Below are positions 1 to 13,621 of a stretch of DNA of 64,000 bases, one piece after another (positions within the stretch are counted from its first letter, which is position 1; each line of letters opens with the position of its first letter). The notes under the pieces were generated by a model, which was not told where the DNA came from, ran no database searches, and saw only the letters and a program-made list of their open reading frames with translations. Source of the DNA: Endocalyx cinctus. Its lineage: Eukaryota; Ascomycota; Sordariomycetes; Amphisphaeriales; Apiosporaceae. The stretch lies in contig BCKC01000010.1 in assembly GCA_001600455.1 (NCBI GenBank), forward strand, positions 1,370,144 through 1,434,143, read 5' to 3'. A program made the position numbers and the translations under genes.

Positions 1-3000
1 TCTTCCCGGAGTGATCGAGATTAATTCACACGGGATAGAATAAAGAACATGGGACATGAATGGATAATAATATGTGATATCTCCCATTTCTCCAGATCTT
101 CGAGGCTTGGCTGACCTGATCTTTATATGCTTCGGGTAAGTGTTACATAAGAATTTGGGTCGGTGTCAAGTTTCGGATCGTAAATATTAGTTTCGAGATT
201 ATCTAAGAAGATTGATTGATATTTTTGACGGGGAGTGCAGCGACCAACTAATGCGGTGCTATAGAAATGTCCGAGAGAAAAAAAACTTGATATTTGCATA
301 TAGACACGCGGACGACGTTGCGAATGGCTCCGTATAAACCGGCAGTTGTGCACATCATGATTGGATTGTCCCTGCAACAAAGTCCACGTAGACGGCTGGG
401 AATGGCACATTAACGGCCCATAATCGAGAGTTTTTCTTCTTCTTCTTCTGTGATTCAGAGGTTTTGGAAGGAAAAAAAAAAGTATTGTTCATGTACTTAA
501 GTTGTATCTGCCATGTACTTTAAGTACCGCGAGCCCACTATTTAACATCAAGCCAAGTCTTTTTTTCGGCAGCGTTTATTTACTTCCTTTTGGAGGAGTA
601 ACTTCACTATAAAAAGGGAAGATCCTTTTGATATCAAATCCTGGCCCCGGGTAAGACGGCAGCGATTTTTTTTTTCTGGGGTACGGAAAATAGATAACAA
701 TCTGCTATACATAGTAGGTAGGTCCTTAAAAGAAAAGGGACCGATTAATCATAGAACCGACAAAGGAGCGAAAAGGGGAATTTTCTTATTGAGAAGAAAT
801 CGTCTTTCTAAAATAAATAATGCTAATTGATCAATTTGGCATTCGCTAACATCAACTCAAAAAAAAAAAAAAAGAATTTCAGTGCCCTGCAGATCTGTGC
901 ATACGATGAGGGGTGTAACTGACGGCATGAAAAGAGACCCACCATTATGTGAAAATAAGGGCGATAAACAGTACCATGTGCGTATTCAGAGGAGTGAGCG
1001 AGAGTAACACAAAAAGAATCCATTCCACGAGATTTCGGCCGGAAAGTTATTGGAATAAGATTTGTGATGCAACATTATGTATTCGTTTCGGTGTACTGGT
1101 CCCCCTTCCCGACTCCTTCTCGGTGAGTTTCAAGGGTTTTAGGGGATAAATGCAACATCAATTGGGATCATACCATTAAACACTATCATCGACAAGCTTT
1201 CTTGATAATAGGGTTACCTTTCGTGGTAACGCGGATAGATGTCTTTCTTGTGCTTACCATGTCATGCTTCTCCGCTTGAGTCTCTACAAAAGTCCTTACC
1301 CTAGTGTAATATCTTTGTTTTTTTACCCCCTCCTCTGTACATACGTATATCATCTTCAGTGTATATCATCAAGGTCTTGCCTCCTTCTTTTCATTAGCTT
1401 CTAATTAATCCTTGGATGACAGTTGACGCCCCACTAGATATAGAAGTAGGTAGTTGTCAGTGGTCACGATTTCGTTACCCGCCCGTGGATAGATGGGTGG
1501 GATTGATTGGGGGTCAACTAAAACTAAGCCCTAGATGGATGGATGCGGGACGATATATTCCATTTCCATTTTTTATCAGCGTCTGGGCTGCATCTTAAGT
1601 CGAGCGAGAAGGGAAATGACGAACGACGATGAGGATGATGATGATTATGACGATGGTGGTGGTGAGGTTTAACACGCGCCAAATATAGCCTCAAGGATGT
1701 CCTTTCTGCATTTCCTTCTTCATACATACATCGTATATACGTGACACAGCAGGAAGCAAGCATAAGGGTTGGCGGGTTGGGCTCTCGTGTTTGGTAGGAT
1801 CCGAAATCCGGATCTAACTGCCGTGCCGCCCAATTCGCTGTTTCGAGCTGTAGGGAGGGAGGATGTTAAGAGCTAAGAGCTATAAAACCTCGGTCGGCCC
1901 CAATTAAGTTTAATTGATGGAAATCGTGGGGGTTGCGCAGGTAGGAAATGGGCTGATGATTATCGTCATCGCATTCTGGGTCTAGAAATTTTTCGACTCG
2001 CTTGGGTTCCTAAACTACCGTGAATGTCACTGATGTGGAAATTGTGGGATGGCAATTTGCGAGTACCACGGGTAAAAACAAGGTAAACCACATTCCCATA
2101 AGCTGTAAAAAATTCGATGCCTAATGCCTGTCTCCTACTTCAATGATCATTCTCGTTTCCGCGTGATCTTAAATTCATTCGGTACATATCATTATCCCTG
2201 ACCTAAATGTATTTACAATTAACGAAAGATTGGTACTTAATAGAACAAGAAAAAGTTTTATATGTAGTAATATGGGGTGGGATCCCCTTGTTACCACGGT
2301 TTGGCCCGGTTCTTAGATCGATCTCTTTTTTTTTTTTTTTTCATCTTCTCTTTATTCGGTTACAAGCGAAGTAAAATGAGATCAAAAGCGTGAAACCCCT
2401 GCCATTCTTTTTTGAGAATTTATAAAGACAAATAAAGTTGGGTTTGGTATACGAATTCGTACTTTGATCCGAATGGTAGAGTGAGTTTTAGTTGCTAGGT
2501 AAAATTAGTTAGTAACTATTCACATTTTCCTAGCGTAGATATCTACAATAATACCACGATGCTACCCTCTATACTGAACTATTTCTGCTAAGGTATCCAG
2601 TCCCCATCTACCCCTCCTCATCGGATGAATACCCCAAACTACTTTATTCGGCACCGTAAGCCGCGCATTTCGAAATCTGAGATCGGTCTGATGAAAGAGA
2701 GAACCGAACCAAAACGTGCTGCATGCAGAGTAAGCGTGGGATGCTTCGCCTGGTCAAAGCTGTGTGTTCATCGTCTTGTAAAAAGGTCAACGTAGGTAGA
2801 TCTTCTTCGCATAGTTTGTCTCTAGTTGAGAGGTGTCGAAAATTCGGTTTAAGAAAGGGTTAAAAAAAATAATGAATATCACAGGGTATCTAATTTCGTT
2901 CGAAGGGTACGACACAAGGCGTTGCGCTGATGCAACAGCCCGCGTGAAAGGATTATCAACGTGGTAGGTGTGTTTAAAAAAGCCCTCTCTTGTTATCGCT

Positions 3001-5694
3001 CGACGCCGGTTGTCAAGCGAGAGAGAGACCTGCAGAAAATATGATGTACGAGGGATGCATCGTAATGATGCAAGGTGTAATCGAATCAAATCCCGAATTT
3101 CACACGAAAAAAAAAAGAGAGACTGCAAGTCAGAGAGAGGTAGGTTAGGCAGGTAGGCAGGTAGGTCAATTGCGTTGCGTTGCGTCGCAAGATGAGATTT
3201 AGATTTAAATGCGATGCGAGGAACCGCCGCCACCGTTACGATGTACAATTGATACCGTGATGCAATTCGCACGTAGCAGGGGTCGATTTTATTTTTATTA
3301 TGATGTGAACATCGAATTGGAAGTTGTTCGTTCCTAAGCATCTTGACCAACGTCGCTTTATTCGAAGGATCGGAAGCAATCTCCCGTCTTTTCTATCATA
3401 TTCCGTCGTTTTGACTTTTTTTTTTTCCCATCCTCCTCCCCTCGTCCCCCCCCCCTTCGAATTTCATAGCCACCTGTGTATGCTAGTTATGCGCGTAGGA
3501 TCTCGTTATTCCCTTTTCTGAGAAACTTGGTGTCGAGGTATGTTGATTAACATATTCTAAATCTTACCTCTCTACACCGCTCGTTCCCTATTATTCTTAG
3601 GTCGGTCAAGTATTTTATTATCATATTATTTATAATGCGGTGATTGTGCACGAGTCGTGTCTTTCCGAGAGCGAAAGGATACGGCTATACTACGTAAGGT
3701 GAACTCAGACGTGTATGCGACTTCTAAGGAAATGAAGAAACTTGACTAGTAAATACGATTCGAAGCTGGCAGGCTAGTGAATCAGTCACCGGAGATGCTA
3801 CCTCAACCGTGTACTAGTCACACCTAAAGCTCCATTATCATGGGGTTCGCCGTGATGACATCTGTAATGTTTGTCCTTTTTCAAGATTTTGTTGAACAGG
3901 GTAAATATGATTTTCTTTGAATATTAGTTTACTTTAGATGCTCATCATAGGTGGAATATAAATCCCGTTACATTTTCCTCTTTCAACCATCCAATGAATG
4001 TTTCAACCTTAATTCGGCGTGCTTGTTTATTTTCGTCAAAACTTCTCGAGCCTTGTCACGTTTAGAGGGTCGTGGATAGATAAATTTTTGGGGGCCTTGT
4101 CGTTATTTACAGGGGGTTTCGTAAAGTTCGGTTTAATGTCTATCGTTATTTCTACTTAGCCCTCGGACTGCCAGACTGCCTAGCTAGGTACTCTGCTAAT
4201 GCGCTGTGCTGTAATATACTGCACTACGCCATTCAACTACGTGCGTGCATACATCCATAGATTTGTATATACATTTTTACTTACCCTGAAGTAGGTATTT
4301 ACGAATAAGATGGATGTAAGATGGATGTCTTGTCTTACACAATACCGAGTAGATAGATGGAGTGATAGATACAGGTAGTACATGATTTATGAGTACATAC
4401 ATACCTACATACATACACCTACATACGACACGTACACTAGTCTATAGATTATCCCGGCTTACTTTATTTTGGTTTGTTACATTTCTCTCTTCGCCTCAAA
4501 CTGACATGAGGTTTTCCCTATCTTTCGTAGATTTCCCCCTCTTTACCAGAAATTGGTCAATTTTACGAGCTGCAGAGTGGGCGCCGGAAACAAAGACCAC
4601 TAACAGGAGGAGCTCGAGTTGGTACCACTTTATCAAAAATGACAAATGACTTTTCTAAGTGCTACTCTAAACCTGCCTCACGTTTCACTATATCTATTTT
4701 ACTTATCACAAACTCTCGCCCCGGAGAGGTACGGTACTTTTTTACTTTGAGCATGTTTCCTTTTTTTTTTTTTTTTTTCTCAAGAATCGGTTATAATGAA
4801 GAGAGGAAGGACATAGAGGTGATGATAGAAAGAGACAGAGAGACAACAGTAAAGAAAGATGGAGGTAAAATAAAATAAAAATAAAATATCGGTAGAATGT
4901 TCCGACCTCCGTTCCCGTTGCCGTTTCCGTTAACCCTGAGTTCTTCTTCTACTAGGTAAGGTTACTAATTCTCCTTCTTCCTTCGCCACCTCGATTATTA
5001 CGGAGAATTATTTTATGAAATGATCAACATATCAACTGTTATTGACACTAACCGAGCTACCGAGCAGTATTAAAAAAGATAGAAAAAATAAATAAAAAAT
5101 AAAATAAAATAATCCCTGATATTATATCATAATAGAAAGTATCGTCTTGTACTTTTTTAGTCTCGATCAACTTAACCAGGTCAGGTCCCCGCTAATGGCC
5201 GCATGGCGTACGCTAGGACCACATAGTCTTGGTGGAGGAGTCTCTAGATAATCTACATGGGTTTAATAGGTGCCAAGCTACCAACCCCGTTCAAAAGTTC
5301 GATCCCACCTGCATCGAGAGAGAAAGAGGGAGAAAGAGAGAAGAAAGATGGAAAAAAGGCCTATCATCAATAAATTCTTGCCGTATATTTCTTAGTAGTT
5401 CATATTACTGATATATCTCTTTTCTTCCAGGTGAGATGATCCTGTTTAGTATCATAAAGTTCGGTGTTTATCGTATCGGAAGAGATATATGACAGGTAAG
5501 TTAGCTTCTCCTTGGGAAAAAGACGGTCTGGACTTGAATCAGCTACACACATCTTTAAATAAAAAAGACACCTACTATTATATAAGAGGATAAAGAGAAA
5601 AAAAAAGAGAGAAAGAGTGTGACAACTTTCTTATAAGCTTAGTGGCTTGTGAGGATCACATTTACTTGGATAAAAAGATGGGGGTTCCTCATAG

Positions 5695-5752
5695 TAATAC
5701 CTAATACCTAATACATAATACCTAATACCTAATACCTGATACATAATACTAA
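5695..5752. repeat. ATACCTA-type microrepeat
   Basis: Seven or so imperfect copies of a 7-8 bp unit resembling ATACCTA lie head to tail, with variants carrying CATA or CTGATA. It is a simple-sequence repeat in non-coding DNA with no visible gene association other than lying about 1 kb upstream of the transcription factor gene. Confidence 0.8.
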
Positions 5753-6231
5753 TCACTCGTACGAAAACCAAACAAACAGATCGAACACTATCCCAAAATA
5801 TACCAGTCTACCAGATCAGGCTCTTTTTTTTCTTTCGTTTTTTTTTTTATTAGCTCCCTTCTAGTTTAGAAGTTTGCGAGTGGAGACGGTCAACCGTCTA
5901 GGAATATGCCATCATCGTCTTTACCAGCCTACATTACAGCCCACACCCCTATGACAAGAAGTACACCCTATGGGAGAGATATCCTACCCGCACTTCATGT
6001 CTACTTACGTTGATATGCATCTCCCGCCCACAAATCTCTTGTTCCCTACTAGCGTCTCCGCGATATCACCTTGACGGGTGCAAATAAGACCCTACCCTCC
6101 ACCAGCTCAAGGTCTCAAAGGTCTCAAGGTCTACCTACCCCTCCAACCGACCCTCTCTGTTTCCCCCGTTCCCCCCTACCTATTGTGTGACAAGCATCAA
6201 GTATTCACTATCGGAGGGTAAATTCGACGCC

Positions 6232-6276
6232 GAAAAAAAAAGAAAAAGAAAAAGAAAAAGAAAAAGAGAAAGAGAA
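6232..6276 (+). repeat. Polypurine (A/G) tract
   Basis: A run of AAAAAG hexamer-like units grades into GAGAAAG. It is a purine-only simple repeat about 430 bp upstream of the transcription factor start codon. Translated frames through it are only Lys/Arg/Glu runs and are not treated as genes. Confidence 0.8.
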
Positions 6277-6704
6277 AACTTAACCAAAAGAATATACATA
6301 ACACCGCCGCCTATTAACGTTCTCGCCCTCTTTTTACCCCTCGCTCGGCGACGATATATCATCAGATGTCTCTTTGTCACCCCCAGCATTTATATCAGTA
6401 GGCGGGCGATTTTTTACCTACCGTGACGATTGTTCAGAAAACGACGACGCCTCGGTTGGGTAGTTTTCGAGGATGGGCCTATGATATTCGAGGCAGGAGG
6501 ACCCCGTCTTTGATCTTCGGTCAAAATTGCCACCTGAGTTGAATCTCATTATTAACAGAGATACAGAGACAAGACCGATCTTTTCTCTTCATTTTTTAAT
6601 TTATTTTAATTGTTTCTTCGTTTCTTTATTTATTCTGGGTTCACTATTATTATTTTAAAGTGATACCCGCCTGAAATATCGTCGGTATAATCCCCGCACG
6701 CAAC

Positions 6705-9160
6705 ATGGATATGTCGCTATCCATCGTCCCCGAGGAAAGGGATCTTTCTTGGTCGGATAGTCTCAGCATGGCGTCGGAAGGAAACTCATCAATCGTGATG
6801 CCCACGTCTCCGTTATGGACAAGTTCAATCCCAAACACCCAAATTGAAACAGGCCAGCTGTCTCCCATAAGCACCGAGCTGGAGTTGTCTCCGGTTAGCG
6901 GTCTGCCCTCCTCGGCCGTCGGTCCTATCATGATGCAATCCAGGACATCCACCTCGTCGGCAAGTTCCTCTTGGAGCAGCAAGGTCTACGATGACAGGGT
7001 GCAGGAGCAAGACTCGCGCGTCGGCGCCAGCTGGGCGACGAGAGACGCTGACGATATATTGACGGTAGCTAAATTGGAACCCCGCGAGGAGGAGGACTTC
7101 GACATGGACGACGTTCAGGAAGCACCCAGGGCCCACATTTCGGAACCGAAGACGACGTCGAAAGCGTTGATGAAGGCCAAGAGGCCGAGAGGACGGCCAA
7201 GGAAGCACCCACTCACGCCACAGGTGACTCCCCATAAGGTCGCCAAGGGAAGATCGAAGACCGGTTGCATTACGTGTCGGAAGAGGAAAAAGAAGTGCGA
7301 CGAAGCGAAGCCGCGCTGTAGGTCACATTGCATTTTTGACGATTTTGCCGAGTATCGACAACTAATCTCGTCGCAGGTATGAACTGCGAGAAAAACGCCG
7401 TCGTGTGCGAGGGGTACCATGAAAAAACGATATGGAAGAGCGGTCGGGAAAGGGCGGAAGAAGGTAAATATATATCAATCAATTCATACTCGACAAAACA
7501 ATTCAAAGAATTTCTTTTCTTTTCTTGATTTGAGAGATAAATATAAAAAATGAAACCCTAATTAATCTTGGATGCAGAACGACAACGGAAACACAGTCTC
7601 CCTCATATCACTCTTCAGCCCATATTCCACGGCGTTGAGACCCCTGAGGACATGGTTTTCTTAAATCATTATATCACTCATCTCAGCGGTGTCCTTACGG
7701 TGGAGAGTCAGCACAAGAATGCATTCAAAGACATGCTCTTACAGATGGCCGTTGAGCATCGAGGACTGATGCATTCTATCCTCGCGCTAGCCAGCAGACA
7801 TATCGACTACGACACCCCCTACGGTATCAAACTTCTGAACTCCAACCCTAAAATCAGCCGGCAGTCGTTATTATCCCGATCGGTTTTCCACCACGACACG
7901 GCGATGCAGAAGCTGCTGGCGCACGTCGGAAACGAAAACGACGACGACGGATCGGGACAGCAGCTGCAGAAGGTCAACCTCGCACCTCGGTACGGGCAGA
8001 TGCTCTGCCTCCTGCTCGAGACCTTAGCCGAGGGCAATACCAACGGCGAGCATCGGCTGCACCTGCAAGCGTACAAGAACCTGATCAACGAGTCGCCGCC
8101 GCAGGACACCGCCTTTCTCATCTTCATCACCGAGTTCTTCCAGTACCGCGTCTTCGCGGACGAGCTGATCCGGTATCCGGACCCGCACGTGCCGCGGCTC
8201 GCGACCGAGGACTGGGAGCCCTGGGTGGCGATCGAGCCGGCCCGCCTCATCGGCGTCGCCGACGGCCTGTTCCACTACATACCCCGCATCACCTCCATCC
8301 GCAACACCATGCGCGCCAACATGATCGCCGAGATAGATCCCGTCGTCAACTACACCTCGCTCTACCGCGCCGCCGAGATCGACGCCGCCATCCGCGACTG
8401 GACGCCGCGGTGGCCGCCCGGCGATAGTCGCGAGCGCCTGAGCCTCCTCTACAAGCAGATGATGTGGGTGTACCTGTTCCGGACTATCTACCCGCCTTCC
8501 ACGACGCCCCCGCCGCCCCTCTTCGGCGCCGTGACGGATCCTACCGCCGCGAATATTACGGCTACCGCTACTACTACGACCAACGTGAGCGGAGGAGCGA
8601 TCGGAAGCGGCAATACCAACGTGAACCCGATACCACCGTCGCCTACGTCCCAGACCCATTCATCAGATCTATCCCCCGCCAGCCACGCACCGACATGCGC
8701 GACGAAGACGACGACGACGGCCTCGACGACGGCGAAAATAACCACCACGACAACAATAACAACACCGCCGGGCGTCGGCGTTAACTCCCCCGCGCCCTCG
8801 AACCCGGCGGACATGATCTCCCCCGCAACGCGATACCCGCCTCACCACGACCAGCGGATCACGCTCGCGGTGGACGAGTCCCTCGCGATCATGGGCTCGT
8901 TCAAGCCCAGCGATCCCGTCCAGACTTTACTTCTAGTACCTTGCCTCGTGATCGGGTGCGCGTGCTTCGCGACCTCGCAGCGGGATCGCGTCCGGGACGC
9001 CCTCCGCGTCATCCGGGGTTATACCGGCATGCGAAACTGCGATCGCGTGGGCGAGGTCCTCGAGGAGGTCTGGAGGCTCATGGACCGCGGAGACTGGACG
9101 CGGGTCTGGGACTGGCAGGGAGTCGCCCACGGGATGGGGCTTGACTTCTCTTGCGCTTGA
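6705..9160 (+). CDS. AT-hook plus Zn(II)2Cys6 transcription factor
   Basis: Predicted nuclear regulator of 760 residues. Three exons are inferred: 6705-7317, 7377-7463 and 7578-9160, with introns of 59 and 114 bp. The frame runs cleanly through both joins (total 2283 nt). The first intron splits the codon of the fourth zinc-cluster cysteine; splicing completes a perfect C-x2-C-x6-C-x6-C-x2-C-x6-C cluster at residues about 188-221. An AT-hook (RPRGRPRKH, about residues 160-168) lies just before it, and the first 150 residues are acidic and Ser/Thr-rich, as in activation regions. The C-terminal half resembles the fungal-specific transcription factor domain of the Fungal_trans_2 type. It is interrupted by a Thr/Pro/Ala-rich low-complexity insert encoded around 8500-8830. 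Target genes are unknown. The GH92 gene downstream is convergent and need not be related. Confidence 0.85.
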
Positions 9161-10938
9161 GAAGAGAGGGTGAAGAAGAGAAAACATTTGGTCCGATACA
9201 ATTAACTAACTCTGCTTACACGAATCCTTGAAAAATAACTCCACTACCTTTTTCTTTTTTTTTTTTTTCTTTTTATTAACATTTTCAGATTTCATTTTTG
9301 GTCATACGTTTACTTCGGAGAGGGGAAGCGGGCGGTATTCGATTGTTGCATTTATTCTTTCCCATCGCTTATACCCTTTTTTTTTTCATCGATTTGTTAT
9401 TTCATCATCATTCACGCACGCACGTTTACACATATATACACACACGCAATCTCTTTAATCTACCGGCGGCAATCATTCAATAACAGAAAGAAACGAACAG
9501 AAACGGGGACATGCATTACATTGGGTGTTGGCTGTTTGAGCAAAGCGGATGAGCAATGAACAAACTTCTCTATCTCTCCGTATCACAATTCAGAGTGGGA
9601 GAACATCGGCCAAAGCAAAAAAAAAATAAAAATAAACGCCGTTTTTTGGGGGGATGGCGACGGGCGTTGAGGTCGGACCGGTGGCGTTTTATTTTCCTTT
9701 TTACCTTTCTCCTCTCAGGAGATGAGATTGCGGAAAGCAAGGGGGGGGGCGCTATTACTACCACAATTACTTACTGCATAAGGGCGATACTTCGTGGACT
9801 ATTATTTTGTTTTTTTAAAGAGACGATGATGACGATGATGATACTACTTGCTTGCATGATCATGATTTTTCCATGACTTGACCGATTGATCGACGAAACA
9901 AAGAAACAAAAAACCGGGCCTACCTTGCTGCTGCTGCTGCCTCTAACATACCCACATACATTTTTTCAGAGAGCTTGCCGGGAAATTTTAACGACGAATT
10001 ACATATATATATATATACCCCACCAGTCGATGTTTTTTAAAGAGTTGATTATTTTTGTTTTTGGCTAAAGTCGGAAGATTTATTCTGACTTACATAGGTT
10101 TTCAGTTTCTCTTGATTAAGAATAAAAGAAAAAAAAATTAATTCAAAATAAACATATCATTGAGCATGTTCAAAAACCACTTATATCCATATGACGTGAT
10201 TCAGGATCGTGTTCATCTAGATCGAAACCTCTACGTAAAGTGTAGTTGGGCACCATTTACCAAAACTTGTTATATCCTTACCCCCTTACCCCCCTTACGG
10301 CTACAACTTGATAGGAAAGGTAAGTAACTTAGGGTAAAACTGCTCACAATATGGGCCTCGAGTAGAAAAAAAATTCCCACTCAAGGCAGCAACAGATTAA
10401 AAGAGGTGAGGAGATGCAAAGAAGTTTTTTTTTTTTTTTTTTTTTACTTACTGTAAGACGCGGGGTAGCGTACGTGGCGGGCGGACAGGGGTTAGTTTTA
10501 TATGGGTAGGAATCGAGATAGTGAAAAAAAGTAAGTCCACCTTGAGAGATAAAAAGTTTTTTTATTTTATCTTATTGCTCGAATTGAAGTAGATTGCAGG
10601 CATACTATTGAGCGAATTTATGGTATCTAGTCTCCATTGGCCCCCCTTTTGAATATCTTACGGTTCTCGTAGTCCTCTAGTATAACTAGAAATATGATAT
10701 GATGGCTTTGGATAGAAACCCCTCATGGGTTGTAGAAGATACACGTATAGTGGGCTCAGCTCACATGTAATGCCGGAAGGCTGGTAGTCAAAACGAGAAT
10801 AAATATAGTTTGAATCGTGTTTGTATTAAAATATAATAGTTACCGAACTACCGTTAATGATACTGTTACTATAACCTGCTGCTCGCAGTGTCCAGTGTCT
10901 CCGTATTGGGAACTCCAGTCCTACCCCCCCTCCGCCAA
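9161..10938. other. Convergent intergenic region
   Basis: This lies between the 3' ends of the transcription factor and the GH92 gene. It is AT-rich with T-runs near 9250-9270 and 10425-10445 and an (AT)n stretch near 10001-10015. Several small open frames are present, none with a recognisable product. Confidence 0.6.
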
Positions 10939-13621
10939 TTAAACTCCCCTCGGCACGTCCCAAGTTCCGCCTATCGGGAACTTCGTAGGATACTTGAGGC
11001 CGAGATTCGGCAAGGAGCGCTCCGACCTCGCGCCCGAGCGACGTCGCGCCGTGCCGTTAAAACCGACGTACTCGCCGACGCTGGGCGGCAGATCCGCGAC
11101 GGCGGTGCCCCAACTACTCTCGTTGCGGCCGAGGGTGAGCACGAGCTCTTTGCCCTCGGTGAAGAAGCTGTGATCGATCCAGCTGCGCGTGTACGGCTCG
11201 CCGTTGAGGGTCGCGCTCTGGACGTACACGGCCGCGTACGTCGGGTCGAAGTTGACGTTGCGGATCGTCGCCGTCTTCCCCGTGACCGGGCTCGTGACGT
11301 TGACGGACTCGAAAAACGGCGGCGTGATCAGGTACACGTCCTGGCCAGGGTTCGGGAACAGCCCCATCATCGAGAAGGCGACGAACGAGCCCATCGCGCC
11401 GCTGTCGTCGTTGCCCGGCAGGCCCTCGGGCGTCGTGTCGAAGAAGCGCGGAATGTAAAAGTGGCTCCGCAGGGCCGAGAGCGCCGGCCGACCCGCGTAG
11501 TGGTACTGGAAGACCGTCAGGAAGGCGGGCTCGTTGCCGATGTAGGTGATGTTCTCGTCGTGCAGGAAGTTGAGCCGGCGCACGAACTCGGCGGGCCCGC
11601 CGTACAGCGACATGAGGTCCCCCTGGTTGTGCGGCACGAAGTAGCCGTACTCCCACAGGCTGCTCTCGAACGTCTCGTGCGCCGTGTTTTGCAGGGAGCA
11701 TATGCTTCCCGAGTTGTCGATGTTGCTACACATCAACGGGTCCTGGAAGTCCCACGTCTCGTTAAGGAACTTGGGCTGGAAGAATCCGACGAACCCGGTG
11801 TCGGTCCCCGTGGCGAATTTCGACGTCTGATCCGGCTTGTACAGGTTCTTCCAGTTGTCGCTGGAATCGAGATATTTCTGCACGTCGTCCGTCTTGTTGA
11901 GCAGCTGGGCCATTTGCGCGATAGTAAAGTCATTGTAGCTGTACTCGAGCGTTCTCGATACACTTCGAGTAAAAGTGCCAAAACCTTTATAGTCGAAATC
12001 CTGTACCGGGATATAGCCAAGAGCTTTCCAGCTGTCGAGGCCTCCTCGTCCCTGGGACGACCAGTCAAAAGGCTCAACTTCGGCATCTTTCACAACTGCT
12101 TCGTATCCTGTCTCCCACTAGAAAGGAGTTAGTCATGTAAGATAAGAAAGCGAAGCTAGGGGAACCTACATCAATAGCTCCCGAAATGCCTTTTAAGAGA
12201 GCGTCGGCGAGAATTACATCGGCGTTTGAACCACCCTAAACCCTGTTAGTACATCATTCGTCACAAGTCTCAAGCTATGCCAAAGTACCTGAGTATAACC
12301 TTTTGAGAAGGTCATACGACAATCCGGTAGCCATCCTTCATGTCTATACGTGTCAATCAGAGAGCGGACCATCTGCTCAACTGAACTAGGATCCAGAACG
12401 GTCAAGAATGGAATCTGGGATCTAAAACTATCCCACAAACTAGAAGTAGAAAAAATTGCTCAGTTAGAAACGAGAAAACTCTCAGTCAGCAAAAAAAAAA
12501 AAAGAGTTAAAACCTCCTTACCAGTAGAAAGAGTCAAAATACGGTTCGCCATCCGTATTCCAGTTTGGATTCTCTCCGGTATAATTTTGGGGGTTCACCA
12601 TGGTCCTGTATATGCCGCTGTAAAAATTGGTAATGAGAGACTCGTCTACGCCGGTCGTCGACACCACGATAGGGCTAAGCTTCTCCGCCCAAGCCTGCGT
12701 AGCCGCGTCCTCGACCGCTTCAAAGTCGTAGTCGGGAATCTCGGCCTCCGCGTTCGCGCACGCCTGATCGGCGCTGACGAAGCTCAACCCCACGCGCGCC
12801 AGCACCGGCTCGTCGGCCGACTCGAACCGCACGAAGGCCCCGCCCGGCAGAGGGTATCCGTTAATCGACCTAGATATCGTCAGATCCTTCACGTCGGAGC
12901 TCGCGCGGCTGTTGGCGAAGATGCCGCTGTCGAAGAGGGCCGAGCCGGAGAAGTCGGTGCAGAAGTACGAGACGTACTGGCCCTGGCTGAAGCTCGAGAC
13001 GAACTTGGCGCTGCCCTTGATCCGGCCCGTGTCCGCGTCGACCGAGACCGTGCCGTTGTCCTGGCGCGAGTCCGACAGGTCCGTGAGGTCCTGCAGTATA
13101 AGCGGACGCGTCCCGTTTTGGGGCGTCGGGAAGGTGAAGCGGAAGAGCGCGGTGTGGTGCGCCGCCGTCATCTCGACTTGGATCCCCGTGTCGAGCGTGA
13201 GGCCGAAGAAACCCGGACGCGCCACGACGCTATCGGCGTCGAAAGAGCCGTATTTCGGTGCCCGCGTCTTCTTGGGGAAATCGCACAGGTCGATGTCGTC
13301 CGAGGGGCAGGCGGCGTAAGGGAACAGAGGGAAATTTCCCAACGACGGCGATCCGCCGGTACCGGAATCGTGCAAGGCCGAGAAACCGGATATAGGGGTG
13401 TCGTCTAGGGTGAAACCGCCCTGATTACTGCCGGACGTGGTGTCGGCGACGGCTTTGGCCATGCCGTAGGGCAAGGTGGCGCCGGGGAAGACGTTCCCTC
13501 CATTACGACTTCCAATCAGCTGGTCAACATATTGGAGGGGATCGAATGCCGCATCGTCTGCTACAGCTATGGAAGCAGTAAAGAGGGCGAGCAAAGCTAC
13601 CCTAGGTCTTAATGAATGCAT
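10939..13621 (-). CDS. Secreted GH92 alpha-mannosidase
   Basis: Glycoside hydrolase family 92 enzyme. The family removes terminal mannose, typically alpha-1,2, from N-glycans or mannans in a calcium-dependent, inverting reaction. Four exons are inferred on the minus strand: 13621-12522, 12439-12289, 12235-12170 and 12117-10939, giving 831 residues. All three introns (82, 53 and 52 bp) have GT-AG ends, and joining them restores conserved motifs including YCLWDSFR and GYTQGGSNAD. A signal peptide is visible (residues 1 to about 21), so secretion is expected. Family landmarks are PGATLPYGMAK near the N-terminus, FESSLWEYGYFVPHN with a candidate acid Glu at about 590, and GNDDSGAM at about 674-681, which carries the aspartates linked to the catalytic base in characterised members. 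Length is normal for the family and no lesion is seen. Exact linkage specificity cannot be read from sequence. Confidence 0.93.

Larger units (their letters stand above)
1..6704. other. Gene-poor region upstream of the Zn2Cys6 regulator
   Basis: No convincing gene is seen on either strand. The longest open frame (2787-3350, minus strand) has no recognisable domain and overlaps simple-sequence DNA. The stretch holds many short homopolymers (for example A-runs near 861-874, T-runs near 2326-2341 and 4760-4778), an ATACCTA-type microrepeat near 5695-5752 and an A/G-rich tract near 6232-6276. It may include a long 5' leader or regulatory region for the transcription factor that starts at 6705, which is an inference from position only. 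Confidence 0.6.

Noticed and set aside
2787..3350. 187-codon open frame on the minus strand upstream of the transcription factor
   Set aside because: No recognisable domain, and the peptide reads through simple-sequence DNA such as GGTAGGCA and GCGTT repeats. Probably chance.
5220..5320. Possible tRNA-like region with a GTTCGATCC word resembling a B box
   Set aside because: No matching T-stem, acceptor stem or cloverleaf could be drawn.
10888..12132. Long plus-strand open frame (414 codons) opposite the GH92 gene
   Set aside because: Antisense shadow of a GC-rich coding exon. Its Arg/Val/Ala-rich peptide has no family features.
12350..13408. Second long plus-strand open frame opposite the GH92 first exon
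   Set aside because: Same reason: the minus strand carries clear GH92 motifs and a signal peptide.
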